Shown in pieces: positions 14,401-24,500 of a stretch of 64,000 nucleotides of DNA (within the stretch, counting starts at the first letter, position 1; the number at the start of each line of letters is the position of its first letter). Under the pieces are notes generated by a model that was given only the letters and a program-made list of their open reading frames with translations, searched no databases and was not told where the DNA came from. The position numbers and the translations under genes are program-made. The DNA is from Paralichthys olivaceus (Eukaryota; Chordata; Actinopteri; Pleuronectiformes; Paralichthyidae): the NCBI RefSeq assembly GCF_024713975.1, contig NC_091116.1, positions 14,543,682 to 14,607,681 of the forward strand, written 5' to 3'.

Positions 14401-17400
14401 TAAAATGTCCATCTGATGTTTTCTTTGTATAACTGAATTCTAGTGGTAGAAGAAGAATCAGGTCGTTAAGTAAAGGTGAAAATAAGTTTGACCGTTGTGT
14501 CAGCAGCAGGATGTCGCTCATCACAGATTAATCATTGATGAACCTATGTCAACACGGAACTTACTTGTCTTTTATGACACTGATGACCGTCACAACCAAA
14601 CCAAGGACTGAGACTGAAGAGCCTAAGATTGAAATCAAACCCAGATCCTCAGCGTACTTGTAAATCTCTATGAAGGTCTGAAACACAATCATCTCATCAT
14701 GTTAAATTATTTCATCATCATTCAAATATAGTGGAGTTTAGTTTGAAACTGGAGAACGTGTCGATGCACAGTCGTGACACTCACCTGGAGAGCGGCGAAG
14801 TTGGTGGTGTGATTGCAGAAACATCTCATGGCGCCGTCTGAGGCATTTTCTTTGGAGCAGCCGGCGGTGCTCCAGTCTTCTAAAGTGTAGTTCCAGGAGA
14901 CGCAGGCGAAATCGTACAGAGACGTCCCGTCCTTTAACTGAAATAGAGGATAACAGTCTTCTACTTTATTTCGCATTTTTTAAGATTGTCTGGGTCCGAC
15001 TCGTCCACAACAACAGGAACATGTGGGGACATTCAGACGAGGGGTGGAGCCTGTAGAGCAGCAGGAGGCGGGACATGACGTCTAAACTCTGCTGTGTAAA
15101 GATCAGTGTTGTTGTTTACAGCTCGTCCACACAGCGTCGGCCCTCTTCACCAAAACATCTGGAACCTCCTCGTCTTTCCAAGCTGAGGTCTTCTACGTGT
15201 ACGGCTCCTCTTCTTCATCCTGAGACATTTGTGTTCTTCAGTTTCACGTCCACTCGCTCACTGGGAAGCTTCCAGAGGTTTTCCTGCTGTTTTCTCTCAT
15301 GGACTCACTCTGACATTTTACAGATGTTTAACTAGGAGGCTGCAGGAGAAGATCCAGAACATGTCCAGAGACACTGAATCAGACCTTTGTCCTCACATAC
15401 AGAACCTCAGTCAAACAGTTTTTGTCTGTTATGGATCCAACATGGCTGCACCAGATATTCTTATGGTTTTACTTTCACTATAGATAGTAATCGTCCAGCT
15501 GATTAAAGACGCCATAAATGACCATAAATCGTTCCAATGGAATACACATTAACCTCTCACTCAGTTTTTGTCTGACCTGTCATAAAGACATTTGTCTGAG
15601 GATAAGATACTGAGGTGAAAGAGTCACCATCTTCAGAAACCGGAGAAATGAGAATATAGAGCAACTTTGGGTCTGTATTCAATCATACTTGCACCTTCTC
15701 CATTATTCATTTCCTCTGAGGAGCATCGTCTGGCTTTTCCGTCCCTTCTTACGAGCCAATCACAGACCAGACTGCTCTGCTGTGTGATTGGTAGATGGTT
15801 CAACAAGCTGTTAGATGATATCAGAGAAGGTGCGTCGCTCTTTATCTTCAAGAAGCTCTTGAATTTACTTGGTTTCACCATCAACGATAAGACACATGAG
15901 GAATAAGGTTTTCTTACCGTTGGTGTGAACATCATCTCCACATGCTGCGGCACCACTCTGTGCCTCTGTCCTTTGACGCTGGCCGACAGGACCCTGATGG
16001 TGGTGTGACGTCTCTTGTAGAGCGCCGACCTGAAAAAACGATCGTTCTGGTAGAGGACAAAACCCACGGAGATGTGTGACTGCTTCTGATTTCTGTCTGC
16101 AGCATCTTCAGAAACAAATTCGCATGTTAGTCACACAGCACACGGCAGAGTTGAGACTGTTGTTTCACTTGAGCCTGACAATAGTTACAGTGTCTGCTGA
16201 TATGTGACTCTGTGAAATGTCTCCAGTGCAGAGGACTCACCTGGTGGAAACTTTATGTATATCAGGGCGTCGGCTTTGAACCCGTTTTCCACCACAACGG
16301 TTGACGTGTTGGTGTTCAGCTGAATCCGATCAGGTACAAAATTGCCAGATGTTCCTGAAACAAGACGACAGATGTTAGTGATGATTAAACAAACTTAACA
16401 CACGTCCAGGTAGCTTTGGGGTGGGGCTTGAAGATGCTGAAGATGCCTGATTGGTTGAGAACTATGGTGTGTTATTTCAGTCAACAGCTCGTAGAATCAG
16501 CTTCTTGATTTCAAGTCGATCATTTCTGGTGTTTTAAATACACTTTGTTCCTCTTCTCTTTTCTGATCAACAGCTGCTGGATCTGAATCTCCATGTTTAC
16601 CGCTGTGTTGCTTGGTTTATTTAGTGACATTAACAATGTTAGTCTTCTGCGTTGCCACCACCTGGTGGACTGGATTAGAATTAATCTCCCCAACCTAACC
16701 CAGTGGAAACGCAATCTAACAACCATCTGGAACTTTTGAAGCAGAATCAGTTTGTCACTGACCTGTGAGCGACGTGAACTGGACTCCTTGAGTGTCGGCA
16801 GCAGCCACTTGAGTCGACTGCAGCACCAGGTTCGGTTGAACCATCTGAGACCTGGACGTTCTCAGGTCAGAGCTGAGACTCAGAGACAGCTGATCCAGAG
16901 TCAGCGTCAGGCTGCACATTAAAAATATGAGAATAAAACCCTGGAGCTCAAGTCAAATACCAACTGAACCCAGCGTGTTGGTGATTCATGTTGAACTCTG
17001 GACCTCCAGACTCTCATCTACAGATTTAGCTTAATGTTTCTGTGACCATCAGCTTCAAAATCCAAGAAAGAGGAAGCCACAAACAAACCCTCGAAACATA
17101 TACATATATTTGACTATATTTTATATAGCTTTGTGTGATAAGAAATCTTTGTAGAGAAAAGTTAGTTGACCTCAGAGTGGCGTTGTTTTCCTCGGCGTTG
17201 TCCAGAGTGCTGGCGTTGAGCAGCTGACTGACTGTGGCTATTGCTGACATCCTGACACTCTGCAACACAAACAGTAGTTGAAAATATCCCGTAACTCTAG
17301 ATGTTTGAAACTCAGATAAAATCCTGTGTCTTTTGTTTAAAGCGATGGTTGATACCTCTGTGGCGTTTGGAGACAGCAGCAGTGTGTTGGCGATCTCAGC

Positions 17401-18797
17401 GGCCGCCGTCACGTCTTCAGTCGTCAGCTCTTCAGGTCTGGACGTCAGAATTTGAGCGCTAGTCGCTAACATCTCAGGATTTCCCACAGTGGTGAGCTGA
17501 GAGACAAAAGACATCTGTAAGTAAAGATGGACCACATGACGGCTCCTCAAAGTGAAGCCAAATCATCTTAATCACCCCCCTGGTGGCTGACGGCAGTACA
17601 GCTCATTAACCCCTCCTCCTGTTAGCAGATGGGACAATATCAAACAGAGAAAACCAAAGCAGAAATGAAATATGTTTGTCAAAGATGTTCGTTCTTCTCT
17701 CACTGATGTTTGTTCAAGTGTTTCTGATCAGTTTGGTTTGAATCAGTTATTTGATGAAACATAAACAGGCTGAGTCGTCATGATTGACAGCCGACACTGA
17801 TCCGATCACTGAAGCACAAACTGACTCAATAGATGTCGTCAGCACAAGATGGCGGCGATCATATCTGAGATAGTTTCACTTTATTTCTACGTGGTCATGT
17901 ATGGTCATTGGTCGTCTTCATATGCTGGACGTTCACACCTGATAGTTTAAAAAACGTTTGAACTGTAAAAACTATTTCATACATTTTGCAGAATGTCGCT
18001 GAGCGTCTGGTCACACCGGAGAAGCTGTGGCTTTTGGAATCCCAGTAATCCATTGTTGTTGGAACATCTGGTGGCACCCTGAGGTTTTCCAGCTGCATGG
18101 AAAAACTCACCAGTGTGTTACGATACAACTACACTGTAATACCATAATATATTTTTGAAACTCACCAGCGCTGGTTCCTTCGGCACAGACTTCCTCAGAA
18201 TACGAGAACCAGCTAACAGGTGTGCGTGGGAATTTGAGTCCTTCTAGAATAACGGCTTTGCAGAAATTTGCTAAGTGGAAACATTTGATGGAGCTGATGT
18301 CAACAGTTTGAATCCACAGTTAAAAAAACACAGTAAAAGAAGAGTGAAAGCTCCCACAAGCTGTGATATTCAGTTAAATCCAAAGTGTTGGTCAAGTAAA
18401 CGAGTTCGTTTGTTAAATCTCGTTTTCTAATTGATCCTAATCGTACCTTCAGAGCACGTGTCTCCGCCCCAGTCGTCACCACAGAGGCAAACTCCGTCCG
18501 ATAACTTCCCTCCATTTTCACACACCAGAGGAGGACGAGTAGTATTAGCAGTGGAGAGAGTAGTAGCAGGAGTAGTAGTAGTAGTAGAAGCAGTAGGGGA
18601 GAGAGTAGTAGTATTAGCAGTGGTGGGAGTAGTAGTATTAGCAGTGGAGAGAGTAGTAACAGGAGTAGTAGTATTAGCAGTGGAGAGAGTAGTAGCAGGA
18701 GTAGTAGTAGTAGTAGTAGTAGAAGCAGTAGGGGAGAGAGTAGTAGTATTAGCAGTGGTGGGAGTAGTAGTATTAGCAGTGGATAGAGTAGTAGCAG

Positions 18798-18830
<33 letters not shown>

Positions 18831-18851
18831 CAGTGGAGAGAGTAGTAGCAG

Positions 18852-18887
<36 letters not shown>

Positions 18888-18908
18888 CAGTGGAGAGAGT
18901 AGTAGCAG

Positions 18909-18941
<33 letters not shown>

Positions 18942-18998
18942 CAGTGGAGAGAGTAGTAGCAGGAGTAGTAGTAGTAGCAGTGGAGAGAGTAGTAGCAG

Positions 18999-19031
<33 letters not shown>

Positions 19032-19139
19032 CAGTGGAGAGAGTAGTAGCAGGAGTAGTAGTAGTAGTAGTAGTAGTATTAGCAGTGGAGAGAGTAGTAG
19101 CAGGAGTAGTAGTAGTAGCAGTGGAGAGAGTAGTAGCAG

Positions 19140-19172
<33 letters not shown>

Positions 19173-19802
19173 CAGTGGAGAGAGTAGTAGCAGGAGTAGT
19201 AGTAGTAGTAGTAGTAGTAGAAGCAGTAGGGGAGAGAGTAGTAGCAGGAGTAGTAGTAGTAGCAGGAATAGAAGGAGAAGGAGCAGGAGTAGTAGTAGAA
19301 GCAGTAGGGGAGAGAGTAGTAGAAGTAGTAGAAGTAGTAGGGAAGAGAGTAGTAGAAGTAGTAGAAGTAGTAGTATCAGGAATAATAGTAGCAGGTGTAG
19401 TAGTATTAGCAGTGGGGAGAGTAGTAGCAGGAGTAGTAGTATTAGCAGTGGAGAGAGTAGTAGTATTAGCAGTGGAGAGAGTAGTAGCAGGAGTAGTAGT
19501 ATTAGCAGTGGAGAGAGTAGTAGCAGGAGTAGTAGTATTAGCAGTGGAGAGAGCAGCAGCAGTAATAGTATTTGCAGTGGACGGAGTAGTATTTGCAGTA
19601 GTCAGAAACATCTCAGGGATAGTCGTTGCTGATGTCTTGTACTGAGCTTCAGTCGTAGAAGCTGTGATGAGGAGACACATTAATAAGATATAATAATTAT
19701 TTCCATGTATATATTCACGACACTTGAATATGAGATATGAGTAATTGTAATTCTATGTTGTTTCTTACCCAGAATGATGCAGAGTAAAAAGCAGACGTCC
19801 AT
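11495..19802 (-). CDS. adgrg7: Adhesion G protein-coupled receptor, ADGRG7 (GPR128)-like, copy A
   Basis: Sixteen exons on the minus strand join in frame to 1098 codons: 19769-19802, 18447-19661, 18166-18243, 17983-18092, 17356-17496, 17171-17259, 16763-16911, 16241-16354, 15918-16105, 14785-14937, 14565-14677, 13930-14264, 12995-13076, 12727-12885, 11838-11955, 11495-11713. A short signal peptide (MDVCFLLCIILA) is followed by a ~375-residue Thr-rich mucin-like stalk, a four-Cys EGF-like remnant (residues ~388-416), a GAIN-like region and the GPS. The GPS has C718, W721, W728, C733, C745 and C747, then HTT, with predicted cleavage between T750 and T751. The tethered-agonist sequence is TNFAALQ. 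Seven membrane helices lie between about 765 and 1045, followed by a Ser/Thr-rich tail. Assignment to ADGRG7 rests on this architecture and on the abi3bp neighbour, as on human 3q12. Another group-G/F paralogue is possible. Ligand unknown. Confidence 0.8.
13217..13716 (+). repeat. Palindromic AGTACT minisatellite in an adgrg7 intron, copy A
   Basis: A ~500-base array is built from cagtactacagtact, cctcagtact and ttcacagtact modules. AGTACT is its own complement, so long stems can form. Copy B (51042-51559) is 18 bases longer with a different module order. Confidence 0.95.
14938..15917. other. Large adgrg7 intron between the GAIN exon and the GPS exon, copy A
   Basis: About 980 bases with no additional exon that fits the phase of the flanking exons. 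Parts (15.0-15.5 kb) have the mixed GC content of an old dispersed repeat, but no terminal repeats were identified. Confidence 0.4.
17565..17890 (+). mobile_element. Non-autonomous teleost dispersed element in an adgrg7 intron, copy A
   Basis: It begins with a ccccctggtggctgacggca-type motif, continues through gttagcagatgggac and tgtttgttcaagtgtttctg, and ends near agatggcggcgatcat. I recognise this motif series as a common teleost intronic and intergenic repeat. The middle part recurs near 26862. No coding capacity. Copy B: 55408-55733. Confidence 0.55.
18539..19590 (-). repeat. adgrg7: Coding VNTR of the adgrg7 mucin-like stalk, copy A
   Basis: Inside exon 2, imperfect repeats of actactactcctgctactac-type sequence (read on the minus strand) encode Thr-Pro-Ala-Thr-Thr-Leu-Ser-Thr-Ala-Asn motifs and poly-Thr. 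The exon is 1215 nt here and 1308 nt in copy B, so length differs by 31 codons with frame kept. The Val-rich plus-strand frame is only its complement. Confidence 0.93.
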
Positions 19803-20402
19803 GTTGTTGCTCGGCTGCAGATCACGCGTCTCAGACTGAAAGTCAAGTTCATCCACAGCTGCACAATAAAATCATAAAGGTTCGTCATTAACTGACAGTG
19901 ACACACCTCTGCACCTCAGGCACTTTATTAACTGATAAGATTCTGTTTATAGGAGCCTGGACTCATTTGTTGTTTTATCAAGGTTTAATTTAAAAAGTCG
20001 GCTTCACTTCTCCTCAAATCCACAAAACCTCTGGTGTTAAAAACTGAATTTCACTTCAATACTGGTTTTATTTTTACTCAGAACTAAAATAACAACAGGC
20101 AGTAAGTCGATAAAAGGACAAATAATTATTACTATTCATGCAATAACGTGGTGATAATTCATGTGAAACCTTTTTCCTCTGAGGAATCAGATTAGTTGTA
20201 ACCTGTGCAGATATGTTAAAAATTAATTTACTAATGAAAACATATTTTCTTTAAAAGGTTCTCGCGCTGTCATCGGAGAAACTCTGCTCGAATAATAATC
20301 TGTCGGTCGCTCACTGTTCAAGCTCTGAGGGGGACAATATATTTGAATTGAGTTTTGAAAGTGTTGTTGGTAAAAACGGACTCAGTAAAACTAATCAGAA
20401 AC

Positions 20403-20415
20403 TGACCTTTGACCT
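20403..20415 (-). promoter_or_regulatory. ftcd: DR1 nuclear-receptor site upstream of ftcd, copy A
   Basis: TGACCTTTGACCT is the exact complement of AGGTCAAAGGTCA, the DR1 consensus bound by HNF4A and by RXR heterodimers. It lies about 430 bases before the ftcd start. Copy B: 58354-58366. Confidence 0.55.
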
Positions 20416-20715
20416 CCTGCAACAAACACTGTGTGTGTGTGTGCGCGTGTTGGACTTGAACTGATCGATCAGATCATTTAGTCCTGATCGATCCCACGTT
20501 GTCAGCAGATCATTGATCAGTTCAAAGTGCTCTGGACCATTGTGTTGATCAGTGATCAGCTCTGTCTCATGCTGATTTTGCTCTTTGTTTTTTATCATCA
20601 CTGTCGTTCTCTGTATCTTATTGATTTTATTATTGATTTATCCTCTGTTGCATCTTTGAAGTTTAGAAGTGAGCAGACTCTGTGTTGCAGTGTGTGTCCT
20701 GCGGGGGGCAGCGTG

Positions 20716-20728
20716 ATCAATCATTAAC
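20716..20728 (+). promoter_or_regulatory. ftcd: HNF1-like site in ftcd proximal promoter, copy A
   Basis: atcaatcattaac matches GTTAATNATTAAC at 10 of 12 informative positions and lies about 112 bases before the ftcd ATG. HNF1 is a liver/kidney factor, consistent with liver expression of FTCD in other vertebrates. Copy B: 58667-58679. Confidence 0.5.
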
Positions 20729-20840
20729 AGCTGTTGATGATTTATCTGCTGGTCGGGGGCAGTGGCGGAGGCGTGGTGTGATGGGGGGCGTCAGTAGATG
20801 AGCTCGGACTCTGGTGTTTCTTCTTCAGTCTGCAAACGTC

Positions 20841-21454
20841 ATGGCTCAGCTGGTCGAGTGTGTCCCAAACTTCTCCGAGGGTCGAAGCCGAGAGGTCAGT
20901 GATTCTGATTTAAATTGTATTTATTGATCAGTGATAATCAACGACTCTCTCAGCTGATGAAGAAGATTCTTGTCGGTGGACATTGAGATGATTTTTATTG
21001 AAAGTCTCAGGAACTGTGTGGAACTGAAGTTTGACCTTTGACCTGTTTGTTCTGTCCAATAGTTAAACCGGTTCAGTTCACATCGTTTACTCAGTGACAG
21101 GAAGAAGTCAATCATCACCAGACTTCAAAATAAAATTCAGTTTGATTTAACCAGATGTTTCAAACGTTCCTCAGTGTTTCACACAGACAGAATAGAACTT
21201 TATTTTTAATCTCAGGTGATCGACGCCATCTCGGCGGCCATCTCCAGCACCATCGGCTGCAGCCTGCTGGATGTCGACCCCGGAGCCTCCACTAACCGCA
21301 CCGTCTACACCTTCGTGGGTTCTCCTGAGGCGGTGGTGGAGGGGGCGCTGAACGCTGCCCGTCAGGCCTTCAGCCTCATTGACATGAGCCGACACTCAGG
21401 TCAGTGAGGCCCTGCAGCCACACGCCAACAGCTGTGACGCAACAGGAAGTGTTG

Positions 21455-21531
<77 letters not shown>

Positions 21532-24500
21532 CAGGTGAACACCCTCGGACTGGAGCGCTGGACGTCTGTCCCTTCATCCCCGTCCAGAACGTCACCATGG
21601 ACGACTGTGTCCACTGTGCCACCGTGTTCGGACAGAAACTGGCAGAAATGCTTAACGTTCCTGGTGAGAAGACGTCGACATCAAACTTTTATCAGATATT
21701 ATAAATAAGTTAAATCATGAATGAAAGGTGTGACTCGTTGTTTCCTGTCCCAGTTTATCTTTATGGCGAAGCAGCGAGACAAGAGACGAGGAGGAGTCTC
21801 CCTGCAGTGAGAGCCGGAGAGTACGAAGCTTTACCTGAGAAGGTAACTGTCTCCACAAAATCACTCCGAACAGATCATCGCTCCTCAAGATCCTCTATTG
21901 AAGGAAGAGGAAACAGTATTTTCAAAATAAAAGTCCAGAAAGTCAAATTCATTTGATATTATTTGTCCAGTTGAAACAAAATGAATGGGCCCCTGACTTT
22001 GGCCCTGCGGACTTCGTACCGGCGTGGGGGGCCACGGTTACCGGCGCACGCAAGTTTCTCATTGCTTACAACGTGAACCTGATCGCCACCAAAGAACAGG
22101 CTCATCGCATCGCTCTGGACATCAGGGAGCAGGGCCGAGGGAAAGACCAGGTGCATGCTGGGAGTCTGAGTTTACTGACATTTATCTCCAAAGAAAATGT
22201 CTCTGATGATGTCTTCTTCTTTGGTGTTTATGGAGCAGCCTGGGCTGCTGAAGAAGGTGCAGGGTATGGGCTGGTACCTGGACGAGGCCAACGTCGCTCA
22301 GGTGTCCACCAACATCCTGGACTATGAGCTGACGCCCCTCCACACCGTGTACCAGGAGATCTGCAGGGGCGCTGAGGTCAGAGGTCGACACGGGTTCAGA
22401 GAAGGGAGTTGTAACAATGTTTATATTCATGTTAATGCTTGTGAACGACTGATGGGAAACGTGTTGTTTTGTGTCCAGGACCTAAAGCTGCCGGTGGTCG
22501 GCTCTCAGATCGTCGGCCTCATCCCTCTGAAGGCTCTGCTGGACGCTGCAGACTTCTACATCCACAAAGAGCAACTGTTCGTCATCGAAGAAGAGCACAA
22601 AATCCGCCTGGTCAGCTGATGAGTCTCCGTCTGTAACTGTCGTCTTAAGTCACATGATCATAATGTTTGTGTCTCTGTGTCTCCAGGTGATCACTAAACT
22701 TGGCCTTGACTCTCTGGGTCCGTTCAACCCGAAGGAGCGAATCATAGAGTGAGCTCACTTTGTTAGATTTCCTACCTGATATGGACTGTCCACATTCATT
22801 TGATCAGATCTCTACGAGCCGAAAGTGTCAGAACATCACAAGAAACAGTTTTAGATCCGACAGATTATCAGCAGCTGACTGGTTCAGTCTGGTGAAACTC
22901 GGGTGTTTACCTGTGCAGGTACATGGTGAGGTCACAGGACGACTCGCGGCTCGTGTCTCTGTCTCTGCAGCAGTTCGTTCAGAGGGTCGGAGCTCGGACG
23001 GCGGCTCCTGGTGGAGGATCTGTGTCTGCTGCTATCGCTGCTCTGGTACCAGTTTCTGACTTAGTGTGAGACATGGCTACCTGCAAACACCTTGGTGACG
23101 GTGTTGTGTCTTATGCATCCTGCAGGGGGCGGCGCTAGGGGCGATGGTGGGTCAGATGACATACGGGAAGAGGCAGTTTGAGAACCTGGACGGTGTCATG
23201 AGGAGGCTGATTCCTCCCTTTCATCAGGCCACGGACGAGCTGCTGCTCATGGTGGACGCCGACTCCAACGCCTTTAACAGCTACCTGGTGAGGAGACGCC
23301 ATGACCACCATCAATCCACGCCCCCACCACCATCACGCCAACATCGGTCCACGCCCCCACCACCATCACGCCAACATCGATCCACGCCCACACCACCATC
23401 ACGCCAACATCGATCCACGCCCACACCACCATCACGCCAACATCGATCCACGCCCACACCACCATCACGCCAACATCGATCCACGCCCACACCACCATCA
23501 CGCCAACATCGATCCATGCCCACACCACCATCACGCCAACATCGATCCACGCCCACACCACCATCACGCCAACATCGATCCACGCCCACACCACCATCGC
23601 GCCAACATCGATCCACGCCCACACCACCATCACGCCAACATCGATCCACGCCCACACCACCATCACGCCAACATCGATCCACGCCCACACCACCATCACG
23701 CCAACATCGATCCACGCCCACACCACCATCACGCCAACATCGGTCCAGGCCCACACCATCATCACGCCAACATCGATCCACGCCCACACCACCATCACGC
23801 CAACATCGATCCACGCCCACACCACCATCACGCCAACATCGATCCACGCCCACACCACCATCACGCCAACATCGATCCACGCCCACACCACCATCACGCC
23901 AACATCGATCCACGCCCACACCACCATCACGCCAACATCGATCCACGCCCACACCACCATCACGCGCACACCACCATCACGCCAACATCGATCCACGCCC
24001 ACACCACCATCACGCCAACATCGATCCACGCCCACACCACCATCACGCGCACACCACCATCACGCCAACATCGATCCACGCCCACACCACCATCACGCCA
24101 ACATCGATCCACGCCCACACCACCATCGCGCCAACATCGATCCACGCCCACACCACCATCACGCGCACACCACCATCACGCCAACATCGATCCACACCCA
24201 CACCACCATCACGCCAACATCGATCCACGCCCCCACCACCATCACGCCAACATCGGTCCAGGCCCACACCACCATCACGCCAACATCGATCCACGCCCAC
24301 ACCACCATCACGCCAACATCGATCCACGCCCACACCACCATCACGCCAACATCGGTCCAGGCCCACACCATCATCACGCCAACATCGATCCACGCCCACA
24401 CCACCATCACGCCAACATCGATCCACGCCCACACCACCATCACGCCAACATCGATCCACGCCCACACCACCATCACGCCAACATCGATCCACGCCCACAC

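Larger units (their letters stand above)
19803..20840. promoter_or_regulatory. Head-to-head promoter region of adgrg7 (-) and ftcd (+), copy A
   Basis: The start codons are divergent and 1038 bases apart. The region contains a DR1 (20403-20415) and an HNF1-like site (20716-20728) on the ftcd side. Copy B differs by a 12-base insertion near 58135 and by a small change just upstream of the adgrg7 start. TATA boxes were not identified. Confidence 0.6.

Noticed and set aside
17497..17514. Upstream acceptor adding six codons to the adgrg7 exon that starts at 17496
   Set aside because: An acceptor ending at 17515 also keeps phase 0, but the 17497-17499 cag gives a tighter match to the flanking GAIN-like sequence. 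It may be an alternative site.
18431..19645. Long Val/Ala-rich plus-strand frame over the adgrg7 mucin exon
   Set aside because: It is the complement of Thr codons (act/agt) in the minus-strand coding exon, with no splice context or recognisable domain.
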